A program made the position numbers and the translations under genes. Source: Heliocidaris erythrogramma (Eukaryota > Echinodermata > Echinoidea > Camarodonta > Echinometridae). Taken from it: a DNA stretch of 64,000 nt. Shown piece by piece: positions 44,261 to 56,022 of the stretch (the stretch's first letter is position 1; every line of letters starts with the position of its first letter). The stretch lies in contig CM046856.1 in NCBI GenBank assembly GCA_025617745.1, positions 40,794,888 through 40,858,887 on the forward strand. The letters run 5' to 3'. Under the pieces are notes generated by a model. The model saw only the letters and a program-made list of their open reading frames with translations, made no database searches and was not told where the DNA came from.

Positions 44261-46437
44261 TTTGATCGTCCGGTCGGGGCTGCTCCCCTTCCAGCGGCAC
44301 TTGGTGCTCCGTCTGGGGAGGAATCCTGGGACTGCCTAAACCGCCCTTCTTGGGATCAGGCTTCGCAGTCGGGATTCTCGGAGGATGATGCCTCTTCACA
44401 GGCTGAGGTTACGTCCCAGACCTTTCGGGCCCTGGCGGTAGATACTCAAGCCCTGCTGGAGAAATATCTTCCCAGCACTTTTTGCTGTGTCGGGTCGATT
44501 CGAGACATCCGTCTATTTTTCAAAAGTGAGCGTCCCTCCAAGGGCATCCCTCTTACGGAGGGCTTTAAGCGAGTCTACAATGACTTTGCTTCTCAGCCTC
44601 CTTCCCTTTTTGGTAAGGCTCGTCCCTTGGCCAGGGATTTCACCTTCTCCCAGCGAGACACTCTCGATTCTTTACGAGAAAGTCTTGTTCCAGTGACCTC
44701 ATACATGAGGTGGAAGGTTTGGTGTCAACTTACAAGTTACACCAAAGCGGAGAAGTTCCCACATTCCAGGTGTGGCCTGAGACTGACTACCTAATTGGGT
44801 ACGCTCCTTTCCCTTCGGGCTAGGGGCCAGGAACTCCAGATGTCTGATTCGGACATTCTGTTGTTAGAGGGACATAACTGCCCTTTTGGTCAGTGTTCGG
44901 TCAACACCTCTTTGGAGGTAGGGTGACAGAGGTGATAAAACTTGAAAGTTGAATCACGCAATCAGGTGGCGGAACTTCCAAACGCCTTAAATCCTCGGCT
45001 CCGAAGTAACAGGCCCAGGCTAACGTTCCACCTCCTAGACGCGGTGTCACTTCCGGCTATCAGCCCACTCGTGCACCGCTAGTTCAGCCCAGTGCTCCAC
45101 GTTCGTTTGGAGCCAAGGCGGAGCCTTCTCGTGGAAGGAAGAAGGCCCGAGGTCGCGGTCGGGGCCTTGATACTTCTTCCCGCCTGGGAAGAAATTACTG
45201 ACAAGTTCGTGCTCTCCTTCATGCGAGGAGGCTTCTGCATAAAGCTCGCAGAGCCCCTCCCACACGGAGCCTTCCGCTGCAACCCTCCTACACTCTCGCC
45301 CCCTTTTCTAGAGCACATCTCCTCAGAGATTCAAGAGCTGCTGGAAAAGGGCACGATTGAAAGGGTACAAGACACCTTCATCTGTGTCTCTCCCCTATCC
45401 TTGTATTTCCCAAACGCTTGGGGAAACTCACATTGATCTGGATATGAAGGTCATGAATACCTTCATACCTAGGGAGCGTTTCCGCTTGGAAACCTTGGCC
45501 TCGATTCTTCCGGCTATCGCCGTCAGACGTGGTCATTACGGTGAACTTGAAAGATGCTTACTTTCATATACATGTTATATTCATGTTATATTCAGTTACA
45601 TGCTAGGTTTCACCTTTTAAGGAGAAACTTTCCGGTTCAGAACCTTACCTTTCGGACTGAAACCCTCACCTCGAGTTTTTACTCCAGTAGTCTCTGCCCT
45701 AGCCGCTTTCCTCAGGTATTGCGGTCTGAGACTTCGTCTTCTCTCCTGCCCCGCGTTCGTTCTTCCCGTCCTGTGACATGCCACCCGGGTTTTTATCTGT
45801 GCTATTCTAGCAGATAGGTAGGTACATTGATTTATTGCTGTAAATCAAGAAAATTATAACTAATTTTGTTATTTACTAGATAAATCAATGTATCTACCTA
45901 TGTTCCTCCCTCCAGCCCCTCGCCTTGTCTGGACGACTGGCTCCTGGTGGCGAGCTCTGTGTCCGTCCTTCAGTCTCACATGGACCTACTTCTCCGTACT
46001 CACAGAGAGTAGGGTTCATAGTCCACTGGGACAAGTCGGAGTTGACTCCTACCCGCAGGCCCATTTACCTGGGTGAGGAATTAGACATCGTGAACCAAGT
46101 TGCCCGCCCTGTCGGGAGAGGGTTCAAGCGATTGTCTTACTAGCTCGATCTCTTCGTCTCTTACGTCGAGTTCGGGCAGGCCGATGGCTTCATTTCTTGG
46201 GCCACTTATCGAGCCTTGTGGATGTCCTCCAAGACATGTCCTAGATTCTGTTTCCGACTGCTCGGAAGAGGAAGAGCTTTGCGGCTGCGCGATCTTATAT
46301 TGGGGAGCGTGCGCGCGGGCAGGGGCATGCGCGTTTCTGACTTAGTTTTTCTTGAATGACGGCATAGTTTGGGAAACTAGCAAATAGGTAGATACATAGA
46401 TTTATCTAGTAAATAACAAAATTAGTTATAATTTTCT

Positions 46438-46889
46438 TGTTTAGCGAGATTTTATCTCATCTAAGACATGCCCATTTATGATGCCTTAACCAATAAGAAA
46501 TGTGTTTAGATTTTACTTTCATCATGCTTGGCCAATAGAATTGCTCTCTGCCAGTCTCAGGGGCAAAAGAGCACGAATGCACTGTTTTTACAATTTTAAT
46601 AAGTGTGCCTCAAAGCGCAAATGCGCTTTTTGCTCGGATTTTATTTGAAAATGACTGAGGTACTTTCTGAGGTTTTAGAAGACCATCACAATCATTATTG
46701 CAAGTGTGATATTAGTTGGCAAAAATCCTGAATTAGAATTTGATAATCACATGAGAATGTTGCTTGAGAAATATAGTCAGTACTTAGTATCTTTTTGTTT
46801 ATTTTGATCGCACAGCTAGCACCATACTTGTCCAAAAATATCACACTCACTGTGCATCCCAAAGATAAAATAGCCTCTACCCTATTAAC
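46438..46889. other. Terminal intron, unassigned
   Basis: The left edge continues the GGTATTCTGAG-type MITE (46444-46520). No gene is recognised. Confidence 0.5.
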
Positions 46890-47362
46890 ATTTTTATTGT
46901 ATCCCCCGACAAAATGCCGGAGGATACTTTGGATTCAGCAGCGTCATATATTTTGTACAACTCTTTGTACACTCTGCCACATTCCATGGCGGATTTCTTT
47001 GGAATTTTGTATGGAGGCGCATCTTGGTATAACCTACACAACTATAATTTCTGGTGATGCTGTTCCCCAGTGTTCTGTCTTTTAAAAGGGTAAAAGGAAA
47101 TATATTTGTGTACTGTTTGTGTGCGCTCTAGCGGTCTCATTTCTCAATGGATTTTGTTCAAATTTTGCATGAAGGTGTCTCTTGGCCTACTCTAGAAGCT
47201 TGTAGATTTTGGTGATGCTGCCTCCTGTGTTCAGTCTTTTATAGGGTCAAAGGTCATATTTTGATAGATGTCTTGTGTGCACTCTTGTGTGCAGTCTAAA
47301 TGCCACACTTCAAATTTTGTACGGAAGTGTATCTTGCTAAAGGCTACGCACCTATAATTTTT
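46890..47362. repeat. Dispersed repeat with ~110-150-bp internal units (GGAGGATACTTTGGATTCAG family)
   Basis: GCCGGAGGATACTTTGGATT begins it near 46916; the same block begins the copy at 54330. Internal units alternate TTTCTNNATGGATTT, TTGTATGGAGG, TTTGGTGATGCTG and TTTTATAGGGTCAAAGGTCA. More units lie at 51790-52190. Confidence 0.7.
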
Positions 47363-48150
47363 AGCTCACCTGAGCCTAAGGTTTGAGTGAGCTATTGCGA
47401 TGGAAATTTGTCCGTCGTGCGTCGTCCGTTAACTTTTTATGCCTCCGCCCACCGAAGGTGGGTGCCGGAGGCATTATGTTTTCGGGTTGTCCGTCCGTCC
47501 GTCACACTTCTCGTTACCGCGATATCTGAAGAATCATTTCAGGTAGGAACCTCAAACTTGGTACTAGTATGTATCCTCATACGAAGATGAACTGATTAGA
47601 TTTTGGGGTAAGTAGGTCAAAGGTCAGAGGTCAATTTACATGAAATTACATGAAATTTTTGGTGTTTAGCACCGTTACCGCGATTTCTGAAGAACTGTTT
47701 GAGGTAAGAACTTCAAACTTGGTACCAGTATGTATCCCCATAGAAAGAGGAACTGATTAGATTTTGGGGTAAGTAGGTCAAAGGTCAGAGGTCAATATAC
47801 ATGAAATTACATGAAATTACTGGTTTTTAGCCTCGTTACTGTGATATCTCAAGAACTGTTTGAGGTAAGAACTTCAAACTTGGTACTTGTATGTATAATA
47901 TCTCAAGAACTGTTAAAGCTCGGAACATCAAACTTCGTACCAGCATGTACTACCATAGGAAAATGAACTGATTAGAATTTGGGAGTAAGGAGGTCAAAGG
48001 TCACAGGTTGCAGGTCTTAGCGGCCAATTTACATGATATTAATACAGTTTTTGGCTACATTTCCACGATATCTCAAGAACAACTGATTATATTGCTTTAT
48101 AGTCAGAGGTCAATTAGTAATATAGGATTTTTAATTAGTGTTTTAAATCA
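47363..48150. repeat. Two abutting dispersed repeats (AGCTCACCTGAG end; CCTCCGCCCACCG family)
   Basis: 47363-47450 is the reverse right end of the 40121 family (AGCTCACCTGAGCCTAAGG, GGAAATTTGTCCG). From 47440 a different family starts, TATGCCTCCGCCCACCG...GGAGGCATTATGTTTTCGGG, with internal units containing AACTTCAAACTTGGTAC and GTAGGTCAAAGGTCAGAGG. Its 5' end also lies at 63953-64000. Confidence 0.7.
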
Positions 48151-49661
48151 CAATTTCGCGATAACCATTTGATGAATGCGCATCAACTATATTATAGTTG
48201 TAGGTGATCAGGAATTATCTGAATACAAGTGGAGGCATATTGAAGACGCAGTCGTATCTTTTGCTTGTTACATTTTCATCTTCTCCAAAACCCATGATCG
48301 GAATTCAACCAAACTTGGTAGGGGACCCAAAGTTGCTAAAATGGTACATGTCCCCAGGGGGAGGGCCCCAAATTATAAAAGCTATGTAAATTTCAAACAT
48401 CTTCTTCTCCAGAAGCAGGCATAGCTTAGACTTGGTATTGTGTATGGAGATACCTCTATAGATGAAGAATGAATGTTGTTCATGAAATTTCTCTGAGTGG
48501 CCCTATAGCCCTATATGCTTGTTCCCTCCCTTTGAAAGCACCCCCCTATCTCAGGGCTGCCAAAATTTCTGAACCCCTCTATCGCAGGCTTTTCCTCCCT
48601 AAATTCAGAACACTGCTCAATGTACCCCCATATCTCAGGTGAGCTCTCATTCCAAACCCATATCTCGGGTGAGCTCTCATTCCAAACCCATATCTTGGGA
48701 CAGACACCAACCCCCCTCCCAAGTAAGCTGTCGTTACAATACCTTCGAAGAGATGTTTTTTATGTTCAAAATGGTATCTCAGAACTCAATGGAGTCATAA
48801 GAAACCAAACAAAAATGAAAATCTCATGACATAAAAGTTTTTTTAATGGTAAGATATTTCATAACCCCCCTTTTATAATTTCTCAGGTTTCGAAGAGCGA
48901 AGAGAGAGAGAGAGAGAAAGAAAGAAAAGCACCCCCTTTTTTAATGAAATCTCTGGGTGAAAGATAAAAAACACCCCCTTTTTTTACAATTCACGGGCCG
49001 GATTGTGTCGCCCAAAAAATACCCCTTTACCAGAGATTTTGGGAATACGCATGCAGTCCCTTCGACCTCCGAGTGGGGGGGGGGGGGCCGGGCCCTATAG
49101 GGGCCCTGTGGGAGTAACATACTGGAGGAGGGGGGGGGGGGAGGTGCTGCCAGGCAAAATGTACATTGTGATCTTCTTCTCCAAAACACATCGGAATTCA
49201 ACCAAACTTGGTAGGAATCATCCTTGGGGTAGGGGACCCAAAGTTGCTAAAATGGTACATGTGGCCCCCAATTGTAAAAGCTATGTAAATTTCTAGCATC
49301 TTCTCCAGAACCAGGCATAGCTCAGACTTGGTATTGTGTATGGAGATACTTCTATAGAAGAAGATTGAATGTTGTTCATGAAATTTCTCTGAGTGGCCCT
49401 ATAGGGGCCCTGGGGGGGGGGGGGGGGGCGCTGTGTATGGAGATACCTCTATAAATGAAGAATGAAAGTTGTTCATGAATTTTTTCTGGGTGGCCCTATA
49501 GGGGGTCTGTGGGGGTAACATACTGGAGGGGGGGGGGGTGGGGCAAGTTGTCCGCCATCCATAAACTTTTTACATTTTCAGCTTTTTCTCCGAAACCCAT
49601 GATTGGAATTTAACCGAACTTGGTAGGAAGCTCAGACTTGGTATTGTATATAGAGATACCT
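48151..49661 (-). repeat. Reverse-orientation units of the 40121 family
   Basis: Repeated blocks CAAACTTGGTAGG, GGGGACCCAAAGTTGCTAAA, TGGCCCTATAGGGGCCCTG and TTGGTATTGTGTATGGAGAT occur with G-runs near 49075-49140, 49410 and 49530. Lower-complexity stretches (48500-49000) carry short tandem words such as CATATCTCGGGTGAGCTC. Confidence 0.65.
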
Positions 49662-51261
49662 ATTAGTAATAAACTTGATAAATCAACTGATATATTATCA
49701 AGATGAAGGAAGAACAACTGTTGGTATTTTCATTGATTTTGCGAAAGCTTTTGATACTATCAATCACACTATATTATTATCTAAACTACAGAATTATGGT
49801 GTTCGTGGATTCGCATTGAAATGGTTTAGAGATTACTTGCATTGTCGGTCTCAATATGTACACCACAATGGTGTAACTTCCTCGCCTTCACCAATTGTAT
49901 GTGGGGTTCCTCAAGGATCTGTCTTGGGACCAACTCTGTTCTTAATATACATTAATGACTTACCTAAATCATCTGCCTATTTTAATTTCAGACTATTTGC
50001 AGATGATTCAAATATTTTCCATGCATTTCCCTCCAATCAAGTAAACATTGATTTATCAGACATTACCAAAAATTTGACTTATATATAAGTGATTGGTGTG
50101 ATGCAAATAAAATAACAATAAATATCAATAAAACAAATTATATGGTGATTAAATCCAAAAGAAAACGGGTAAATACGGAAGGTTTGATCAAAATGAAGGG
50201 CCACATTCTGAATGAGGTTGAAGTTGCATCCTTTGTTGGGATTCACATTGATAATTATTTAACCTGGAAGAATCATATAAATAGAACATGTACAGTGCTC
50301 TGCAAAAAAAGTTGGAATTATGTATCGGTTGAGGCACTTTGTTCCACGTTACATACTATTATTGTTGTATCATTCTTTTGTTCAGCGACACATTTCCTAT
50401 GGCCTTGAAGTATGGGGATGTGCATATAGTTCATTTGTTGACAGAATATTCATTATACAGAAAATGATTGTTAGGGCTATTACCTTTAGTAGATTATTTC
50501 TCGCTTTGAAAATCTTAGATATTTACAAGTTTCACAGGTTTCAAACAGCTACCTTCATGTATAAGTTAATACATCAACAACTTCCCCATTCTGTATATGA
50601 ATATTGCCAGTTTTTGATCACAGGTATCATACGAGACAAAAAGATAGCAAAAGTCTCATTTTAGCAAAAGTAAAGACTGAGCATGGAAAGAGGTCAAATT
50701 TCATTCTACGGTTCTAGAATATGGAATTCATATGCCCTTAGATATTAAAGAGAAACAGTCTGTCAAAATATTTTGTAGGAGGTTAAGAGAAATGATGCTA
50801 ATGGAATATCTAGAGTGATGTATCACTTTTTTTTTTCTTTTTTTTTTGTGTGTGTTTTGTTTTGTTTGCCCCCCCCCCCCCCCCCCCCCCCCCCCCGCCC
50901 TTGGTATTTGTGAATATATAACCTATAGTTTTATAGGTTAATTCAAACGAGGTCATAGATACAGGTATTTTGTTTATACTAAATGAACAAACTTTTGTTT
51001 TTGCTTTTATTGATGTTCCAGTATTTACTGATTATTGTAAGATCTTAATTGGTAGAGTATTTGTATTCTTAAAATTTAATTAGTGTTTTACGTAGTCTTT
51101 AATTATATCACATTTACATAATTTTTGTCAGGGAACCACATATTCATTAGCCATTTCAGCTATTTCGTGGTCTCCCATTACCATTCACATTTGTAAATGC
51201 CTTGTAAATATGTTTCATATATTGTTTTAGAAATGGTAATAAATTCAAATTCATTCAATTC
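49662..51261 (+). mobile_element. 5'-truncated LINE (jockey/CR1/L2-like non-LTR reverse transcriptase)
   Basis: It encodes an RT palm with [40 protein letters not shown] and [11 protein letters not shown], the D...FADD core of non-LTR retrotransposons. The frame stops at 50088 and related coding continues in other frames at 50142-50664 (FVGIHIDNYLTWKNHI, LEVWG), so it is dead. The 3' end is AAATTCAAATTCATTCAATT. ATACCT at 49656-49661 and 51262-51267 is a short target-site duplication, and the repeat unit it interrupts continues across it. Insertion is into a unit of the 40121 family. Confidence 0.88.
50871..50896. repeat. Poly-C tract within LINE 3' part
   Basis: A run of about 26 C. Confidence 0.9.
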
Positions 51262-51788
51262 ATACCTCTGAAGAATGAAAGTTGTTTATGAAATTTTTCT
51301 GGGTGGCCTTACTATAATGGATGGTCCTATATGTGGGTAACATACTGGGGGAGAGGTGCTGCCAGGGAAAAGGAATGATCAGTCAAAAAAAATTTTCAAA
51401 CATTCTTCTTCTCGAGATCCAGAAGTTTATCTAGATATTTTGTGTGTTATATACATCTTGAAGATGACATTCTCAGGGTGGCCCCATAGGGGTCCTGCGA
51501 GGGCGAGGTTGAGGTTAATATGCAGGAGGGGAAATGTACATTCTTTGCATGATTTGCTGTATGATTCAACCACAGTTGGTGGGAATCATCCTTAGATGTA
51601 GGAGATTCAAATAATACATGACATGGGTGGGGGGGGGGGGGGAATTATGTTAATTTCTAACATCATCTCATGTACATCCCCCTAGTTGTTTCAATTTCTA
51701 ACATATCTCCTGGTGGTGCTAGAGAGAAATTGCACCAGATGTGAATTGATCCACCTCAGGTGAGCGTCATGCCCCCTGGGGCTCTTGT
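51262..51788 (-). repeat. Reverse copy of the 40121 family, terminal part
   Basis: It continues the unit interrupted by the LINE and ends CTCAGGTGAGCGTCATGCCC and CCTGGGGCTCTTG. Close similarity to 22520-23035, including GGGAGAGNTGCTGCCAGGGA. Confidence 0.8.
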
Positions 51789-52219
51789 TAGTGATGTTGC
51801 CACCAGTGTCTTGCTTTTATAGGGTGAAAGGTCATACTTTGGAGGATGGCATGAGTGCAAACTGCAGGACACATTTCTTGATGGATTTCTTATACTTTTT
51901 GATAATGCTGCCCTCAATTTTCCATCCTTTATAGGGTTGCTCTAATTGCCACATTTCATGACAGATTTCTTTCAAATTTTATATGGAGGTGTGTCTTAGT
52001 AAAATCTAGGCCTACACATCTTGAGTGTTTGCTGATACTGCCCCCGGTGTTCCGCATTTTATCAGGTCAAATATCATATTTTGGTTGCAGTCTTGCATGC
52101 ACTCTGGCGGTCACATTTGTGGACTGATTTCTTTCAGATTTTGTATAGAGATGCATTATACTCTAATCTACACACATTGTTTTGGTGATGCTGCTCTTTG
52201 TGTTCACAATTTTAGTCCA
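51789..52219. repeat. More units of the 46890 family
   Basis: Units with TTTTATAGGGTGAAAGGTCA, GATGCTGCCC and TTTCTTTCAAATTTTATATG. Non-coding. Confidence 0.6.
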
Positions 52220-52390
52220 GGGGGGTGTTTCATAAAGCTGTTCGTAAAGTTACGAATGACTTTACAAACAACTGGAACATGTTCTTGGGTGCTATACTAA
52301 TCAGATTCTCAATCATTTAGCACAAGAACTGATCACCAGTCATGCGTAAAGTCGTGCGTAACTTACGAACAGCTTTATGAAACACCCCCC
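52220..52390. repeat. MITE with GGGGGGTGTTTCATAAAGC ends
   Basis: Terminal inverted repeats GGGGTGTTTCATAAAGCTG and its inverse, followed by TTCGTAAGTTACG-like inner arms; 171 bases. Confidence 0.85.
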
Positions 52391-53069
52391 ACATCATCCT
52401 TTTGTTTGAGGGAGGGGAGCAGGGAGGTTCTTTGTCCCTCTTTCGAACAAAAGGATGATGCAAAATCGTTGCCAGTGCCAGGGGATACATTCGCATTACG
52501 CGGCAATGGACATTCTAGTTTTATCTTTCCCACAAATATGATTGGCATAAGCGTTTAAAGCTGCGCGTATTATGTGTGTAGAACATGAATAGGCACGCAA
52601 GAGGTAGGAGACTGAGATAAACTATGAGATAAAATCTGAGATAAAAAGGTCTCAGAATACCCATTTTTTTTTAAAGATAGAATTAAAAAATTTAGAGATA
52701 AAATGGTGCTCAGAATAACATTAGACATTAGTAACAAGTTCAATCCGTGGCAGGCCATAAACCTGTTTGGCGGGGAGGGCTATGGACTTAGCACTCACAC
52801 ACACACAAAAAGAAAAAGAAAATGTAAAGGCTTTTTCTTTATCTGAGTGGAAAAAAAAAATCATCCCTCAGAATGAGCAAGTACATTGATACTCATCTAA
52901 ACATTATGATGAAACAACTTTTGTGATACTTTTCACAAAGTACATGAATTTTAGGGATTTTGAGTATTGCAGGTCTTGTACTATAGGTCGCACTCTTCAT
53001 CATGAGTTGCATTGTTACATCAATACATTTCTTCGTAATATTCTTGATTATATTTGTTTACCAATCCAG
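52391..53069 (+). other. End of the terminal ABHD13 intron
   Basis: It includes a (CA)n-like stretch near 52795-52810 and a TCTCAGAATAC MITE piece (about 52610-52665). The acceptor TTTACCAATCCAG ends at 53069. Confidence 0.65.
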
Positions 53070-53216
53070 GGCCCAGGCAGTAGGAGAGCAGACAGTAGCT
53101 ACTCTCATCCACTCTCAACCCATCCTCATCATCACCACCAATATCACCATCATCCTCATCATCCCTATGCAGGAGCTGCAGGAGCACCAAGTGCATCAGC
53201 AGTGTTTAATGCATGA
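53070..53216 (+). CDS. ABHD13: ABHD13, terminal exon with a His-rich tail
   Basis: In phase 0 with the exon ending at 39918, and preceded by TTGTTTACCAATCCAG. It encodes GPGSRRADSSYSHPL, then STHPHHHHQYHHHPHHPYAG, then AAGAPSASAVFNA and a TGA at 53214-53216. The length would give a hydrolase domain close to vertebrate size. The His/Pro-rich tail is unlike the vertebrate ABHD13 C-terminus (KSHSPEEMAKTSS-type). A competing acceptor 11 bases downstream would start with a stop codon. Assignment rests on phase, acceptor quality and position, not on homology; other exons could lie in the intron. Confidence 0.6.
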   Translation, partial: GPGSRRADSSYSHPLSTHPHHHHQYHHHPHHPYAGAAGAPSASAVFNA

Positions 53217-53784
53217 TGAGCCACAGTTTTCCATGGTGCTACAAACCCCTCAAGTCAGGGGTAATGTGTCCACAGACAAGAGATCTTACATTGTCCTCGC
53301 TGACTCAGCGAGCTAAACATTCTGATACTTCCGAAAATGAAAAGATGCAACTGATTTGCAATGTCAGTCCAGTTGTGCCCTTTTAATTATATTCATCAAC
53401 TGCATAAAGGCATGAATTGCAATTTAAAGAGGTTACACAACGAAAAACGAACGTCTGAGTGTCACAGTTATTTATGAAGCATTTGGAGCCAATAGGAAGG
53501 CTTTTCTCAATTTGATGATCCATATTGGATATGTCTGCAGTCAAACCTGTCTCTCAAGATCACTCAAGGATACTGGTCTTTGTTTACAGGTTTCCTTTGA
53601 GACATGTTTCCATGGGAGACCCTTTTTAGACAGGTGGTCTTTTTGTACAGATTTCGCTACAGCCGGATTGACTGCATTACGCCCATACCTACTTCTACAT
53701 TAAACCATATACCGGTATGAGCTTAGATTTTGCATCTTGTAAAACGCACTCAGCTTCATAACCATTTTATCAGTTGAACCTCTC
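53217..53784 (+). other. Downstream of ABHD13 stop (presumed 3' UTR and flank)
   Basis: No repeat or poly(A) signal is clearly assignable. Presumed untranslated by position. Confidence 0.4.
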
Positions 53785-53999
53785 GGCCCGAATTCACATT
53801 AAGGAGGTTTGGTTTAAACCATGGTTTAAACCCCCTCCTGGGGTTTTTAAGCGTATGTGCGCATGGAATCCGATCCAATCATATATTTTCTTTCAGCGCG
53901 CACATGGGCAATGTGCGCTTATTTATGCCTATTTCAGTACGCTTTATACGGAGGTTTAAACCATGGTTTAGGTTTAAACCTCCTTTGTGAATTTGGGCC
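53785..53999. repeat. MITE with GGCCCGAATTCAC ends and GGTTTAAACC arms
   Basis: The ends GGCCCGAATTCACATTAAGG-AGGTTT and, inverted, GGCCCAAATTCACAAAGGAGG-TTT bound 215 bases. The inner arms hold GGTTTAAACCATGGTTTAAA palindromes. A right end of the same family is at 63893-63925. Confidence 0.85.
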
Positions 54000-54289
54000 G
54001 TCATGTTTGGTTTTAGATGTGCAAAAAATTAAACAGAAAAATAAAATTAAAAAATCACCAAATCCATGATTTGTTACCTCTTATTTATAAGAACCCATAA
54101 TATAGTCGCCTACATGTAACTATGTAATTTTTTTTATTGAATAGATACCGATAGTGTAGGGTAGTGGATTCTAGACACAGATTTAACATATTAATTTTTT
54201 TTTGTAGGTAGATTATATCACCATCCTTTGAGATACTGTAAAACCAGAAACTTTTGCGACATACTTTCACCAATTCTTAATGACAGCCA
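54000..54289. other. Unassigned AT-rich sequence
   Basis: Nothing recognised. Confidence 0.5.
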
Positions 54290-54840
54290 ATTTTGCAGCC
54301 AGAAAGTTAATGTTATTGTGCCACCTGGCGGAATACCGGAGGATACTTTGGATTCAGCAGCGTTCCGCCGCCGCGTCACGTTCTTGTGTGCCCTCTAGCG
54401 ATCACATTTCTCGACATATTTTTTTCAAACTTTGTATGGAGGTGTATCTTGGTAAAATCTGGACACCTATAATTTCTGGTGGTGCTGTCCCCAGTGTTAC
54501 GTCTTTTATAGGGTAAAAGGCTATATGTTTGGGGATAGTTTGTGTGCGCTCTAGTGGTCACATTTCTCAACGGATTTTGTTCAAATTTTGCACGAAGGTG
54601 TCTCTTGGTGTAAACTAAAAACCCTATAGTTTTTGGTGATGCTGCCACCAGTATCCCGTCTTTTATATGGTCAAAGGTCATACGTTGGAGAATGGTTGAG
54701 TGCACTCTGTAGGTCACATTTCTTTCAAATTTTCCATGGAGATGTAATTGGTATAATCTACACATCCTTACTTTTTGGTGATGCTGCCCTCATTGTTCCA
54801 TCCTTTATAGGGTCAAAGGTCATATTTTTTTGTGCGCTGT
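54290..54840. repeat. Copy of the GGAGGATACTTTGGATTCAG family
   Basis: Shares CCGGAGGATACTTTGGATTC with 46916 and repeated units TTTTATAGGGTCAAAGGTCA, TTTGGTGATGCTGCC and CACATTTCTC. Non-coding. Confidence 0.7.
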
Positions 54841-56022
54841 AACTTCAGAATGTAAAACATGTACTTGACAAAAAGAAGTATGCGTAGCTTCCGTGAAATT
54901 AACAAGATATAGGTGTACGCAAAGCTAAAGAGTTTAGGGCACTAAATTGAAGGTCAAGGTACTGGTTACATGTACGTACTAGACAATTTACATTTCAGTC
55001 AAAACAAATACAAGTCCCTACACTCTTACAGATGTTTATCACTTCAGAGTTTGGTACAATATCTTTAGAACCAATCCAGGTTGTCTGTTTATGGGTAGTT
55101 CTTTATTTATACATAATTTTCACATGTATATTCTTTGAAGTTTAATGTAAAAAGGTGCAATGAAATATCAGGTAAATTTTGACATTTAGTTTGCAAAGAG
55201 TTCTGAACTGCATGAAAATATGAGACCAGTAAATTACTTGAAGTGGTCAAATCTTGAATGCTTAAACCTCTCTACATATACACCTTATATTTTAAAAGTT
55301 GATTGTTGTAAGTTATGATATTTGATAGACAAGGTGCCATTGGCACTGAAATGGGTATGGTTTCATTAATTCTTTACTGGCTATGGTCGACCAGTGGAAC
55401 AAACAGTGAATTTCCAAGAAATAAGACTTTATGTCCTTGTGCAAGATATTTTATCTAGTACATTACTCCTCTCCACCCAGTTGTTAAATGTGCACCTGGT
55501 AGGATGCGAACGTCATTTTGGCTGGAATAGTATATGTGCACCTAAAATGCCCACCATACTGGAATGCTCCAAAGTGGAGTGGAGTGCATTATAAGTGCAG
55601 AATCATAAATGGATCCAATGCCCGGGGTACTAATACACTGTAGAGCGAAGGCACAACATAAAAACAGAAATAATCAAAATTTAATGATTATGATACATGG
55701 CAAATTTCAGGACTGTAGATACTCTCAAAGCACTTAAAATATTCCCTATAACAAAAATCAAAATAGTGTCATCATCATTGCCATTTCCATTCATTGGTAC
55801 ATTTTATTCCAAAACTGTGGACTTGGATGTTGAATTTTGTAAGTGGCTGTATTCCTTGCAGACTGGTCCGACTTATACATATGGTAAGCAAGGTTTGTGG
55901 TTGAGTTGTGATTGGTTTTTAGTTTAGGGCGAGGTTGGGTCCAGGGCTGAAGTTAAGAATTTGGTTTAATGTACAGAATTTGATGGCAGAGCACATTTTG
56001 GCAGGAGCATGAGTTGTACAAC
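54841..56022. other. Unassigned sequence
   Basis: No gene, RNA or terminal repeat is recognised. The short reading frames here show no family features. Confidence 0.5.

Larger units (their letters stand above)
41939..46437 (+). mobile_element. DIRS-type retrotransposon fossil E
   Basis: The left terminal repeat is TTTACAGCAATAAATCAATG. The right end carries the inverse of the first ~190 bases (GACTTAGTTTTTCTTGAATG, GTTTGGGAAACTAGCAAATA). Parts: leader; exon-like cassette (42516-42647); gag-like region with a 688-bp tandem duplication (42883-43570 and 43571-44260); RT region (about 45090-46230) with DDWL near 45930. A copy of the family's palindromic terminal repeat (about 45770-45920) lies within the RT region. 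No RNase H or recombinase was recognised in this copy. It belongs to the same family as A. Broken, with many disruptions. Confidence 0.88.

Noticed and set aside
52560-52770. Short minus-strand frame near the end of the intron
   Set aside because: No domain, low complexity, and it overlaps a MITE fragment.
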